From NCBI RefSeq assembly GCF_020829665.1, contig NZ_JAIVFT010000017.1, positions 1 to 64,000 on the forward strand: a stretch of 64,000 bases of DNA, in the 5' to 3' direction. Under the pieces are notes generated by a model. It had not been told where the DNA came from. It saw only the letters and a program-made list of their open reading frames with translations, and made no database searches. Source of the stretch: Nostoc sp. CHAB 5824. Its GTDB lineage: Bacteria; Cyanobacteriota; Cyanobacteriia; Cyanobacteriales; Nostocaceae. A program made the position numbers and the translations under genes. Shown piece by piece: positions 35,737 through 44,549 of this stretch (position 1 is the first letter of the stretch; every line of letters begins with the position of its first letter).

Positions 35737-36573
35737 TTTAATTACCTTATAAGTTTGTGTGTAAATACGCCTTTGATTTCACGAGGTTTTCGCTAGGTTT
35801 TGTTCAATTCAGTTAGCGAACGCCTCGACATTTTGCACCCAATACTTAGTGAAATTTCTATGCTTATTATTTTCTCACAATCGATTTATGGCTACTGTAT
35901 TTGTCAATACCTCTATATTACTTTTATGAAAATGCCTTAAGCGTTGTTGGAACACTAAGCCAAACATTATTCCTAGTAGTATTAGAAAATATTGGTAATT
36001 GCAGAGATGAACTTCTCCCTTTTGAAGGGTTGTTTTTGATGTTAACTAAGAGCCACGGTATTTGCATCGCATTTGGATAAAATAGACACATTAATTTTAG
36101 ATAAATAGTTCCAAAATCTTGTATCGTCTGGATTTTAATTTGTGTAATCTGATGATCCCCACTATCGCAATTTGTGTAATTGGACACTCAAATGCAATTC
36201 CCACTTAAGAAAATGCTGAAAACTGTACTGACAAATCAGCATTGTGGCAGAGTTTTAATTGCATTGAACTATCAAATTTGAACTTCGGCTGTTCGGTGAC
36301 GCACCTTTTCTATTGAGATTGCATGGCGGGCGATCGCTCCTACATCTGTGTAAAAAAAGGAACGATGCTTGCGGCGGTAAACTACTCATCCAGGAGTGCC
36401 TATAACTTATGCGCCCAGATCATATACATATATTTCTCTATTTGTATAAAAATATATACAACTTTTTATGCTATCAATAAAAAATTTTATTTTACATACG
36501 CCTAACGATAGATAGATTTTATTAATAAAATAGTTTAGATTTGTAACAAGTTACACAGAACTAGGTAAAACAC
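35737..36573. other. Gene-free AT-rich stretch upstream of the fasciclin gene
   Basis: In 837 bases I find only short frames with poor composition (35924-36187 minus, 36323-36505 plus), which I do not accept as genes. A HIP1 octamer-like GGCGATCGC lies at 36328-36336. The part 36400-36573 is very AT-rich and probably carries the promoter of the fasciclin gene. Confidence 0.45.
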
Positions 36574-36975
36574 ATGGCCAACATAATTGACACTGCTACT
36601 AACAATGGTTCTTTCAAGACACTAGTTGCAGCAATCCAAGCCGCTGGTCTGGTAGATACACTGCAAGGCGCTGGTCCATTTACCGTCTTCGCACCCACTG
36701 ATGAAGCGTTTAATAAGCTTCCAGCAGGTACAGTAGACGCATTACTTCAAGATATTCCAAAGCTCAAGAAAATCTTGACCTATCATGTAGTCTCAGGAAA
36801 GGTATTGGCTGCTGATGTAGTTAAGCTGAAGACAGCTACAACAGTTGAAGGTTCAGATGTAAAAATTGACGCTTCTAATGGCGTTAAAATCAATGATGCA
36901 ACAGTTGCAGCAGCAGATGTTGCTGCTGATAACGGTGTCATCCACGTCATTGACACAGTTTTGATTCCTGCATAA
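36574..36975 (+). CDS. Fasciclin (FAS1) domain protein
   Basis: A single 133-residue FAS1 domain has both family motifs: H1 TVFAPTDEAFNKLPAGT (residues about 38-54) and H2 in NGVIHVIDTVLIPA, with the ILTYHVVSGKVLAADV core between them. FAS1 domains mediate adhesion, and in cyanobacteria short one-domain forms are common. There is no signal peptide, so either it is cytosolic or exported by another route. A strong palindrome follows about 100 bases after the stop. Confidence 0.93.
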   Translation: MANIIDTATNNGSFKTLVAAIQAAGLVDTLQGAGPFTVFAPTDEAFNKLPAGTVDALLQDIPKLKKILTYHVVSGKVLAADVVKLKTATTVEGSDVKIDASNGVKINDATVAAADVAADNGVIHVIDTVLIPA

Positions 36976-37077
36976 GCAAACATCAAAATAGCGAATACTA
37001 TTTGTGGGGCGGCGACTAACTATAGTCGTTTCTTCATTAAAGCCTGGTTGGATTTTTTTTAGTAAAACACCAACTAC

Positions 37078-37116
37078 CAACAAATCCATCTAGATAGTAT
37101 CTAGATGGATTTGTTG
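37078..37116. terminator. Large perfect hairpin behind the fasciclin gene
   Basis: An 18-bp perfect stem (arm CAACAAATCCATCTAGAT) closes on a three-base loop AGT. It is located 103 bases after the fasciclin stop. On the plus strand it is followed by TTTC only, so as a terminator it lacks a long T-run. It may instead block read-through from either side between the converging genes. Confidence 0.6.
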
Positions 37117-37128
37117 TTTCATGTGTTT

Positions 37129-37153
37129 AGAGACGTTGCAATGCAACGTCTCT
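37129..37153. repeat. Palindrome AGAGACGTTGCA/TGCAACGTCTCT
   Basis: Two 12-base perfect arms flank a single A. It is a type of dispersed palindrome that I remember as frequent in Nostoc genomes. It lies 20 bases from the end of sfsA. Confidence 0.6.
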
Positions 37154-37172
37154 AGTGTTTGATTAGGTGTAA

Positions 37173-37898
37173 TCAAATTTTTAGTTTTGCCAAACCCAAA
37201 TAACGAATACCTTCGGGGGAAATATCAAAACGGCAAGGTAAGACCTCTAAACCAAGAGCGATCGCATCCCGTAATAATTTACCATATACAGGATCTGTGC
37301 GATCGCCAGGGGAGAACTCAGTACAATCACCGCGATTGATAAAGTAAAGCATCACTGCACGAGTTAGAGGTAGAAGTGCCATTAGTTCTCGCAAGTGCTT
37401 TTGTCCTCTTGTAGTCTCCGTGTCGGGAAATAAGGCTAGTCTCCCTTCAGACAAAGTTGTATTTTTCACTTCTAAATAAATCGGGCGTTCCTTATCACTC
37501 CCCGTTAAGAAAAAATCCACTCGACTTTTTTTATCTAACCCATAAACCACCTCGCCCTTGATTTGGCAATAGTCACCTAATTCTGGGAAAAGCTGTTTTG
37601 CCAAAGCTAGCTTTACCACCCGATTGGGCAAAAAAGTATTTATACCTACCCAAGTTGGCTCGTTGTCATGTACCTGAATTAGTTCTAAAGTGTAAGCCAA
37701 TTTGCGGTTAAGATTATCGCTTTTGGAAAGCTGTACCGCACTTTGGGGAGTTGATACTCCAGTCATTGGCCCTGTATTTGGACAGTGTGCTGTCACTATT
37801 TCGCCAGAAGCAAGTTGAACCTCAGCAAAAAAACGCTTGTAACGCTTGAGTAAAATACCCGGATACAAAGGTGGGTAGCGATAAAGCCAATCTATCAT
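37173..37898 (-). CDS. sfsA: SfsA-family DNA/RNA nuclease-like protein
   Basis: The 241-residue protein has the N-terminal OB-fold part (GILLKRYKRFFAEVQLASGEIVTAHCPNTGPMTG) and the C-terminal PD-(D/E)xK-like core (SRVDFFLTG, then PIYLEVKNTTL with E-x-K, and LFPDTETTRGQKHLRELM). The family name comes from sugar fermentation stimulation in E. coli; the fold suggests a nuclease, but the biological role is not settled. The length is normal and all core residues are present. It converges with the fasciclin gene. Confidence 0.93.
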   Translation of the reverse strand: MIDWLYRYPPLYPGILLKRYKRFFAEVQLASGEIVTAHCPNTGPMTGVSTPQSAVQLSKSDNLNRKLAYTLELIQVHDNEPTWVGINTFLPNRVVKLALAKQLFPELGDYCQIKGEVVYGLDKKSRVDFFLTGSDKERPIYLEVKNTTLSEGRLALFPDTETTRGQKHLRELMALLPLTRAVMLYFINRGDCTEFSPGDRTDPVYGKLLRDAIALGLEVLPCRFDISPEGIRYLGLAKLKI

Positions 37899-38141
37899 TA
37901 TAAAACCTTGTTGCTGTTAGTAAATATACGTCGATTCCTTACTCACCTACCTCTCAACAGCAAAGCTTTTCAGCAACTACTCCGCCCTGTGACAGAAATT
38001 GAGTAATTTCTTCTATCATAAAATGTCAACTTTTGTAGTCAAATTGACAACATGTTAATATAAAGTAGCATATACTAAGTATTATAAGCCTCCCATAAAG
38101 AAAAATCCGGGAGAATTCCTACGTGCAAGGAGGTAAATCCT

Positions 38142-38810
38142 ATGCAAAAAGTGTGGGCATTGACGGAATTAGAATATACTTTTCTGTTTACTCTAAGAAA
38201 GGTAAATTCGATAAATCCAGAAGGTTTCAAGCCATTTTTTAGTAATATGCCTATTGACCCTTATATCAAAGGCAACTATCGTTCGAGAAGATTATCTCGG
38301 TTCACAGTTTCCGGAAATGAGTTAATCAAATTACCTCATGGCTACTTCTTTCAAAGTAAAGAGTATAATCCATTAATGGGCGATAGAAAAAGAGAGTTTG
38401 CAGAATTAGATGATGAACTAATAGAACTTGAGATTTTTAGAAATCTTGTTTTGGCATTTAGTGATTCTTGTAAACTTCATCCTGAAGCTGAAATCGGAGT
38501 TCATCAAATTAAAACTATTTGTTCACAAGATAATTTGGGTAATCCAGCGCCTGAAGGTATCCATCAAGATGGTACTGATTTGATTGGTATATTTTCAGTA
38601 GATAGAGATAATATTCAAGGTGGAGAAACACATCTGTATGCTGCCAAAAAAGAAAAGCCTGTGTTTAGTAAAATTCTAAATCCTGGAGAACTCTTATTGG
38701 TCAATGATCATGAGTTTTTCCACTTTACAACCCCGATCAAACCAAAGATTGACGTTAAAGGAAGTAGGGATGTTTTTGTACTGACTTCTCCTAGCTTACT
38801 TTCGGAATAA
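38142..38810 (+). CDS. 2OG-Fe(II) dioxygenase, amino-acid hydroxylase type (BsmA/IDO-like)
   Basis: The 222-residue protein has the HxD iron-ligand motif in PEGIHQDGTDLIGI, NIQGGETHLY, the distal His in LLVNDHEFFHFTTPI and a late Arg (GSRDVFVLTSPS) for 2-oxoglutarate. This is the 2OG-Fe dioxygenase family (DUF2257) that includes Bacillus L-isoleucine dioxygenase and BsmA, which hydroxylate free amino acids. An unusually strong AAGGAGGT lies seven bases before the ATG, implying efficient translation. It is monocistronic. The substrate is unknown, but hydroxylated aliphatic amino acids occur in cyanobacterial peptides, which is a possible use. Confidence 0.82.
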   Translation: MQKVWALTELEYTFLFTLRKVNSINPEGFKPFFSNMPIDPYIKGNYRSRRLSRFTVSGNELIKLPHGYFFQSKEYNPLMGDRKREFAELDDELIELEIFRNLVLAFSDSCKLHPEAEIGVHQIKTICSQDNLGNPAPEGIHQDGTDLIGIFSVDRDNIQGGETHLYAAKKEKPVFSKILNPGELLLVNDHEFFHFTTPIKPKIDVKGSRDVFVLTSPSLLSE

Positions 38811-38816
38811 TTATAG

Positions 38817-39200
38817 TGAATTGTAAAAATTTTACGTTCTACAATATATGGGGAATTGAATTTAGTCATTTCCCCAGTTATTTTATTTTTAATTGGAAAT
38901 AATCGTGCTAATAGTAGTTTATTTAACTTAATAACTAAAGTTGCCAGATGAATTAATAAAGCTACGATTTTTTCTATTGTTAATCGGACTGAATCCGGTT
39001 CACAGCCACAAACTGCTAAATATAATAAATTTTTAAGTAATAATGTTTGCTCGTTAGCTCTGTTAGGTAGTCTGGCATCTTCACAAACTGAAGCATAAGT
39101 CCAAAGTAACCACAGATTTTTACAGATGCATTTTTCAAGACACGAGAATGAAGCAAAGGCATGCTGAATACTTAAAATATTAAGGTGAGTGCATAGATTA
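38817..39200 (-). other. Open minus-strand frame without start codon (possible gene relic)
   Basis: On the minus strand a frame stays open for about 128 codons after a TAG. It includes NLWLLWTYASVCEDARLPNR, TLLLKNLLYLAVCGCEPDSV and KIVALLIHLATLVIKLNK, but has no ATG, GTG or TTG start in its first 100 codons. An open frame of this length is unusual in such AT-rich intergenic DNA. The amino-acid mix looks protein-like, though I recognise no family. It could be a decayed gene whose start was lost, or chance. The surrounding 38811-39252 gap holds nothing else. Confidence 0.25.
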
Positions 39201-39252
39201 GGCTACGACAAGCGTTCTGAATTTAACTGACTGAATCAACCAAACAAATGCC

Positions 39253-40521
39253 ATGAATGACGAATTCTACAATAGAGGATTGGAAAAGGCTAGGCGAAAA
39301 GACTACGCTGGAGCAATTGAAGAATTTAACCATGCTTTACAACTGACACCTTACTTTATTGAAGCTTACTTGCAACGGGGTTTGGCACATTATGACTTAG
39401 GAGCAATCCTTAAAGCTGTTTCAGATTATACCGAAGCCCTGAAGCTTAATCCTGAGAGTATAGAGGCATATTATTGTCGTGGATTGGCAAGGGTGGCGCT
39501 GAAAAATTTACCGGGGGCGCTAGACGATGTTGAACGCGCTATTCGTCTCAATCTCAATTATGCTCCTGCTTATAATCTGCGGGGGATAATACGGCGCAAA
39601 CAGGGTTATATTCAAGACGCGATCGCTAACTTTAAAAAAGCTGCACAACTATATCTAGAACAACACGATAAAGACAATTGTCGTCTGTGTATGGAACAGA
39701 TTAAACAGTTACAACCCCAAGAATTACCTGTTGTGCAGCAATCACGTTCTCCAAATGCACCAGTTTTATCCACAAAAGAATATTTCACGCAATTATTAGA
39801 AAAGGCTGAAAAGGGAGATACCAAAGAGGCACTCGCCGATTTAAACTGGGTATTAAAAGCCGATCCACAAGATGCACAAGCTTACTGCTGTCGTGGTGTT
39901 GTGCGTTGCAAAATGGGTAATTATCGAGAAGCGATCGCAGATTTTAATCAAGCATTGCGACTAAATTTTCAAGATGCTATTGTCTATCGCAACCGAGGTA
40001 AAGCACGTTCTGTGTTGGGCGATCATCAAGGTGCGATCGCAGACCTTAACCAAGCACACCAGATGCAACCCAAAGATCCCTTAGTATATATTGCCAGAGG
40101 TAATGCCTATCGGGCAACGGGTAACTATATCGGTGCAATTCAAGATTACACCCAAGCGCTGCAAATAAACCCTGATGATGCTCAAGCTTACTACAATCGC
40201 GGCATTGCCTATACTTGCATAGAAGAAATGCAAAATGCTTTAGAAGATTATCAACAGGCGGCGAGTATTTTTTGTGAACAAGAAGACTGGGCAAATTATC
40301 AACAAGTCTTAAGTAGCCTAGAAAAAATCCAAAAATTTAGTCCGGAGTCAAAAAAACAAAAATATAATCTGCTACATCAGCGACTTTTGCGAATGGTTGG
40401 GGGATATTGGGAAATTGCCGAACGATTAATTCAGCAGAAGCAGGATTATTATCCTGGGATGTCAGACGAGTGGTATTTGCAAAAAGTTATTGATGATTTG
40501 GAACGCGATCGGGGTAGATAA
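39253..40521 (+). CDS. Tetratricopeptide-repeat protein
   Basis: The 422-residue protein is built of TPR units in two blocks. Residues about 2-137 hold four units (AGAIEEFNHALQLTPYFIEAYLQRGLAHYD and similar), and about 183-325 hold four more (EAIADFNQALRLNFQDAIVYRNRGKA, GAIQDYTQALQINPDDAQAYYNRGIA). A linker of about 50 residues and a C-terminal helical tail (YNLLHQRLLRMVGGYWEIAERLI) complete it. It has no signal peptide or catalytic domain and probably serves as a protein-interaction scaffold in the cytosol. The partner is unknown. Confidence 0.9.
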   Translation: MNDEFYNRGLEKARRKDYAGAIEEFNHALQLTPYFIEAYLQRGLAHYDLGAILKAVSDYTEALKLNPESIEAYYCRGLARVALKNLPGALDDVERAIRLNLNYAPAYNLRGIIRRKQGYIQDAIANFKKAAQLYLEQHDKDNCRLCMEQIKQLQPQELPVVQQSRSPNAPVLSTKEYFTQLLEKAEKGDTKEALADLNWVLKADPQDAQAYCCRGVVRCKMGNYREAIADFNQALRLNFQDAIVYRNRGKARSVLGDHQGAIADLNQAHQMQPKDPLVYIARGNAYRATGNYIGAIQDYTQALQINPDDAQAYYNRGIAYTCIEEMQNALEDYQQAASIFCEQEDWANYQQVLSSLEKIQKFSPESKKQKYNLLHQRLLRMVGGYWEIAERLIQQKQDYYPGMSDEWYLQKVIDDLERDRGR

Positions 40522-40547
40522 AATATAAATGCCACTATATACGTAAA

Positions 40548-40573
40548 TTCACCCGTATAACTGTACGGGTGAA
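40548..40573. terminator. Hairpin between converging genes
   Basis: Perfect 10-bp arms TTCACCCGTA/TACGGGTGAA surround loop TAACTG, 27 bases after the TPR gene stop and 68 bases from the end of the PEP-CTERM gene. It has no long T-run on either strand. It is probably a bidirectional transcription end. Confidence 0.6.
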
Positions 40574-40640
40574 AATGCAAGCAATCACGTATTATTTTCT
40601 AATCAAAGTAAAAGCACCTTATATTAACAACGTTCAAAAT

Positions 40641-41489
40641 TTAGTTAGAAGTGCGAGTTTGACGGCGACGACGCAATCCAAACATACTAACTGCTCCTAC
40701 ACCGAACATTGACAGAGTAACAGATGGTTCAGGAACGGTAGCACCAATTAACTCTTTAACATTTGCCTCGCCGATATCAAGAACGACTACAACATCATTA
40801 AAGTCACGGTCAGAACCTTCGTTCGACTTACCAGTTGCGGAATCTATACCTGAAGCGTGTAAACCACCGTATAAATCCTCGAATGCCAGGAGAATGTAGT
40901 TGTTGTAAGCATAAGCAACAGCGTGCTGTAGTCCGTCAGCATTAGAGGTAGTTTCAGTACCAAAGATATTGGCAGATTTGCCACGGTTCAAACCATCAGC
41001 TCTCAACCAAAAATCGAGTTGAGTACCTGCGGTAATATTACCAACTTTGACCCCATCACCCAGTTTTAGTGCATTACCACCCCAAGCACCACCAATACAC
41101 GCAGCTCCTTCACAAGAAATATCATTAAAAAGTAGTCCAGACTTGTTAGTAGTTCCTGTGGCATTGAAGGCTAACTGGTTTCTATAACCAGCGCCCTCAT
41201 TGATAAAGTAAACAGAGACATCGTGATCGTATTTTAGGTTTAATTTATTAGGGTCTAATTTAACTTGTCCGCTGTTTGGGAGGGCAACACTTTCCGCTTG
41301 GACAAATTGTTGAAAAGGAGTATCGTTAAAACCAGTTTGAGACTTCTTATATACGGTTGGTTGAGTCCAGGAACTATCCCAATTAAAGTCAGCAGCAGAT
41401 GCAGTTTCTACTTTGGATAATAATCCGGTTAAGGTAGCGGTAGCAGCAATCAAGGCAGTGAATAAAACAGGTTTCATATCAAGAGTCAT
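40641..41489 (-). CDS. PEP-CTERM sorting-domain protein (exported)
   Basis: The 282-residue protein has an N-terminal signal peptide (LFTALIAATATLTGLLSKVETASA) and a C-terminal sorting signal: VPEPS, a hydrophobic helix and RRRRQTR. This is the exosortase-type PEP-CTERM tail. The middle has a DUF4114-like part with SDRDFNDVVVVLDIG, usually a calcium-binding beta domain. Proteins of this class are processed by exosortase and reach the cell surface or extracellular matrix. A Met four codons downstream is also possible as the start. No exosortase lies in the window. It is monocistronic with a long upstream gap. Confidence 0.88.
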   Translation of the reverse strand: MTLDMKPVLFTALIAATATLTGLLSKVETASAADFNWDSSWTQPTVYKKSQTGFNDTPFQQFVQAESVALPNSGQVKLDPNKLNLKYDHDVSVYFINEGAGYRNQLAFNATGTTNKSGLLFNDISCEGAACIGGAWGGNALKLGDGVKVGNITAGTQLDFWLRADGLNRGKSANIFGTETTSNADGLQHAVAYAYNNYILLAFEDLYGGLHASGIDSATGKSNEGSDRDFNDVVVVLDIGEANVKELIGATVPEPSVTLSMFGVGAVSMFGLRRRRQTRTSN

Positions 41490-41782
41490 TAAGTAGGGAA
41501 AACAATGTATACAGTAATGTTTTGAACATTCTGTCTGTGTCGCTCTTTAACTTCTAACAGCTATCCTTTAGCAAAGTCAATCTTTGTTTTGGCTTTTGTT
41601 TGTATATTTAAATAGCCCTTTATTTAACGTATTTATACTGATAAAATACTTTAGTGGATAACTATATGCACTGTTATTAACATTTAGAGTTTAAGCTTAT
41701 ATACAATGAAAACTTCATGAAAAATTTATACTTTTTCTTAAAATTAGATGTGCAATTTTGATAGTTAAAGACCAAAACCTCA

Positions 41783-41873
41783 TACCAATTCTATGTGAGC
41801 CTGCATAGCATAGTCTGCTTATCTAGTAAGGATTTCAGACAGATCATTTTGTGCATCTTCATACGAATTGGTA
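41783..41873. repeat. Short MITE-like inverted repeat
   Basis: The left end TACCAATTCTATGTGA and the reverse complement of the right end, TACCAATTCGTATGAA, open two imperfect arms of about 35 bases enclosing a small centre (total 91 bp). It has no coding content. Similar TACCAATT-bounded elements are common between genes in filamentous cyanobacteria. Confidence 0.5.
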
Positions 41874-41995
41874 GGTTGCATTCAAAATCGTAGATACGTA
41901 GTGGCTTCAGGTATGGTAAACCACTACCCACAGCAACTGCTACAATTTTGAGAACGAAAGCAAAGCACTGCTTTATCTATGCATTACCCAATTTT

Positions 41996-42095
41996 CTAAA
42001 TATCTTCTGGGTTAATATCCAAATGCCGTAACCTTTGCGCTAGTTGTTAGGCGCGTTTTCGTTCCTATTGCACTAATTTCTCTAGCGTAGGTAAT
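41996..42095 (-). pseudogene. Relic of the C-terminal tail of a Uma2-family gene
   Basis: The minus-strand frame reads LPTLEKLVQ, stop, ERKRA, stop, QLAQRLRHLDINPEDI, stop. The end QLAQRLRxLxINPxxI is the coiled-coil tail that closes many cyanobacterial Uma2 (DUF820) proteins. Two internal stops (CAG to TAG and GAA to TAA by the usual pattern) show decay. The nuclease-like domain itself is not visible upstream. Only about 33 codons remain. The rest of the 41490-42717 gap contains repeats and no gene. Confidence 0.55.
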
Positions 42096-42470
42096 TTCCC
42101 TTATACCAATACAACTTTTACTCATTGCTTTAAGTTGTGGCGTAAAGCAAATTGAAGTGCAATTAATGGTTTGGGTGTGAGGAAAGGTAATGCAGATTTC
42201 AGTAAAGTTGTGATGGAGGTTTTAAAGCAAAGAAATGAACCAACTTGAGATTAACATTTCGTTAATGAGTAAAGCAGCAGAGTTAATTTTAGGACTTACG
42301 CACTGTACAAATGCATCGTGATGTGAATTAACAATGCTCCCGGAAATTTTTAGGCTTTTCTTAATTATCCTGCGATCGTAAATACACCATACTGTAGGAG
42401 CATAGGAATGCTCATTGGTGTTAACTTAACGTAAAAACCAGTCTAGACAAAGCTTTGAGAGATTGTCTTT

Positions 42471-42576
42471 CTCGTTAAGAGTCTCTGGCTGGGAATGCCT
42501 AATGGGAGGCTCTGCCTCCAGAATTAGCGGCAGAGCTGCAATTGAAGTGCATTTCCAGCCAGAGGCTCTTAACGAG
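42471..42576. repeat. 106-bp hairpin repeat
   Basis: Outer arms 42471-42498 and 42549-42576 pair over 28 bases with two mismatches (arm begins CTCGTTAAGAGTCTCTGGCT). The inside holds a GGAGGCTCTGCCTCC hairpin and a second GGCAGAGCTGC element. I recognise this as the kind of dispersed repeat (TAATGGGAGGCTCTGCCTCC) frequent in Nostoc. It has no coding content. Confidence 0.7.
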
Positions 42577-42717
42577 GTTTTAAAAAGGTTTCAAGGGTTT
42601 CACCTTTAAGTGCATGGTTGCAAAGTAATTTAAACTGACAGATTGCATTCATATACTTTTAATTAAGAACGGGTAATAAGTAATTTATTTACTATTACCT
42701 ATTACCCATTACCACCC

Positions 42718-44304
42718 TTAACTAACTACCGCTTCAGCTTTTTCCTTCACTAGCACATATGGCTTTTCTGCACCTTGTGCGAGATATTCAGCTAGCTGAC
42801 TTTCAATTTGATCGCGCACAATTTGGCGATACTCTAGAAAATGCTCGTTGTGGGCACAAGCCGCGATGTAATGCTCAACAACTCCAGGGTTACGCTTGAG
42901 AATGCTAAACAAATGGTGCCAGAACTTCCAACGGGTTTCTCGTTTGATGCCTTGTCGCCAAATTACAATTAACAACGCTTTCACAACCACCCACTCTGGC
43001 ATTTTCGCTGGCGCTTTCCAACTCGGCAAACCCATCATTAAGAAACATCGGTAGGTGCGATCTAAATACTGCACTGGGTCGTATAAAGTACAAAATGCCT
43101 CAATATATTCTCTAGCAAGTTCTTCTAGGGGACGGGTGGGGAGGAAGTTCATCAATGTTGTCTGGTTGATGTTGCCATCTTGATTTTCCCGCAGTCGCCC
43201 TTCTTTTTTCAGGCGATGCCAAAGCGCAGTGTTAGGTAACGCTTGCAACATGGCAAAGGTAGTTGAGGGAATAGCTGCTTGTTCTGCAAAGCGGACAATG
43301 CGATCGCCTGCACCTGCTTTTTCGCCATCAAACCCGATAATAAACCCAGCCATTGGGCGCAATCCAGCTTTGGTGATGGTTTGCACTGCCTCAGTTAAGG
43401 AACTGCGAGTATTTTGAAACTTTTTGGTCATTTGCAAACTATCTTCATCCGGCGTTTCGATTCCCAAAAACACCGCCGAGAAACCACACTCAACCATCAA
43501 CTCCAACATTTCTGAGTCTTGTGCTAAGTCCACTGAAGCTTCAGTGTCAAACCGGAAAGGATACTTGTGTTCTGCCATCCAGACTTTTAACTCTTTCAGC
43601 AACAATTTCACATTTCGTTTGTTGCCAATAAAGTTGTCATCTACCATGAACACACCCCGCCGCCAACCCAATTCATAGAGGCAATCTAACTCTGCCAACA
43701 GTTGTGCTGGGGCTTTGGTGCGTGGTTTGCGCCCGTAGAGAACAATAATGTCACAAAATTCGCACTGGAAGGGACACCCGCGCGAAAACTGCACCGACAT
43801 CATGTCATAAGCATCCAATTCTAATAAATCAAAGCGGGGTATTGGTGTGCTTGTGACATCAGGTTTCTCGGTGGCGCGGAAAGTGCCAGATGTGTCTCCC
43901 TGTTGAATTGCCTCAATAAACATGGGCAGAGTGATTTCTCCTTCATCCAGAATCAGAAAATCTGCGCCAACATTTTCAACTTCGTGAGGTACAGAGGTGG
44001 GGTAGGGGCCGCCAACTGCGACTAGCTTGCCACGTTTTTTTGCTTCTTGGATTTGGTCAAGTAAATCTTTTTTCTGGACAATCATCGCGGAGAGGATTAC
44101 CACATCTGCCCATGCCCATTCTGCTTCTGTTGCTGGGCGGATGTTGCGATCGACCAGCTTGAATTCCCATTCTTGGGGCAGAATCGCGGCCACTGTTACT
44201 AAACCCAGAGGTGGTAACAAAACCTTGCGATCGACTAACTCCAAAATTTTTTCATATGACCAAAAGGTTTTGGGAAATATCGGATACACTAACAAGATTC
44301 GCAT
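42718..44304 (-). CDS. B12-binding radical SAM protein with DUF4070 (HpnP-like)
   Basis: The 528-residue protein has an N-terminal cobalamin-binding-type domain (ILLVYPIFP, LVAVGGPYPTSVP, ADFLILDEGEITLP). The radical SAM domain follows with the cluster motif CPFQCEFC (C177, C181, C184), VFMVDDNFIGNKRNV and IETPDEDSLQ, and then a C-terminal DUF4070 region. This architecture is shared by HpnP, the hopanoid C-2 methylase, and by several cyanobacterial paralogues. The stretch from the start to CPFQCEFCDIIVLYGRKPRTK is strikingly HpnP-like to my memory, but no hopanoid gene (shc, hpn) is in the window. The radical SAM identity is certain; the methylase substrate is inferred. Confidence 0.85.
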   Translation of the reverse strand: MRILLVYPIFPKTFWSYEKILELVDRKVLLPPLGLVTVAAILPQEWEFKLVDRNIRPATEAEWAWADVVILSAMIVQKKDLLDQIQEAKKRGKLVAVGGPYPTSVPHEVENVGADFLILDEGEITLPMFIEAIQQGDTSGTFRATEKPDVTSTPIPRFDLLELDAYDMMSVQFSRGCPFQCEFCDIIVLYGRKPRTKAPAQLLAELDCLYELGWRRGVFMVDDNFIGNKRNVKLLLKELKVWMAEHKYPFRFDTEASVDLAQDSEMLELMVECGFSAVFLGIETPDEDSLQMTKKFQNTRSSLTEAVQTITKAGLRPMAGFIIGFDGEKAGAGDRIVRFAEQAAIPSTTFAMLQALPNTALWHRLKKEGRLRENQDGNINQTTLMNFLPTRPLEELAREYIEAFCTLYDPVQYLDRTYRCFLMMGLPSWKAPAKMPEWVVVKALLIVIWRQGIKRETRWKFWHHLFSILKRNPGVVEHYIAACAHNEHFLEYRQIVRDQIESQLAEYLAQGAEKPYVLVKEKAEAVVS

Positions 44305-44549
44305 GTAGTATCAATCCTCACACTTTGATTGTTATCCCACTCTAACGAAAATAAAGAGTTATTGACTTTTTATTAAAGTTGTTCTATTTTATCATTTTGA
44401 TTGAGAATGATAGAATTTATACATAGTTATCGCAACATTGCCTCATTTTCTCTACTAAGTAGAGTGTGGTTACGTGAGCTTTTGCTGATTTATTATCTTT
44501 GATTAGCTTATGAGATGTATTTGCCCTAATGTTAAAAGTGTCAAATACC

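Noticed and set aside
35924..36187. 87-codon minus-strand frame in a gene-free gap
   Set aside because: Unremarkable composition, no family motif and no ribosome-binding site.
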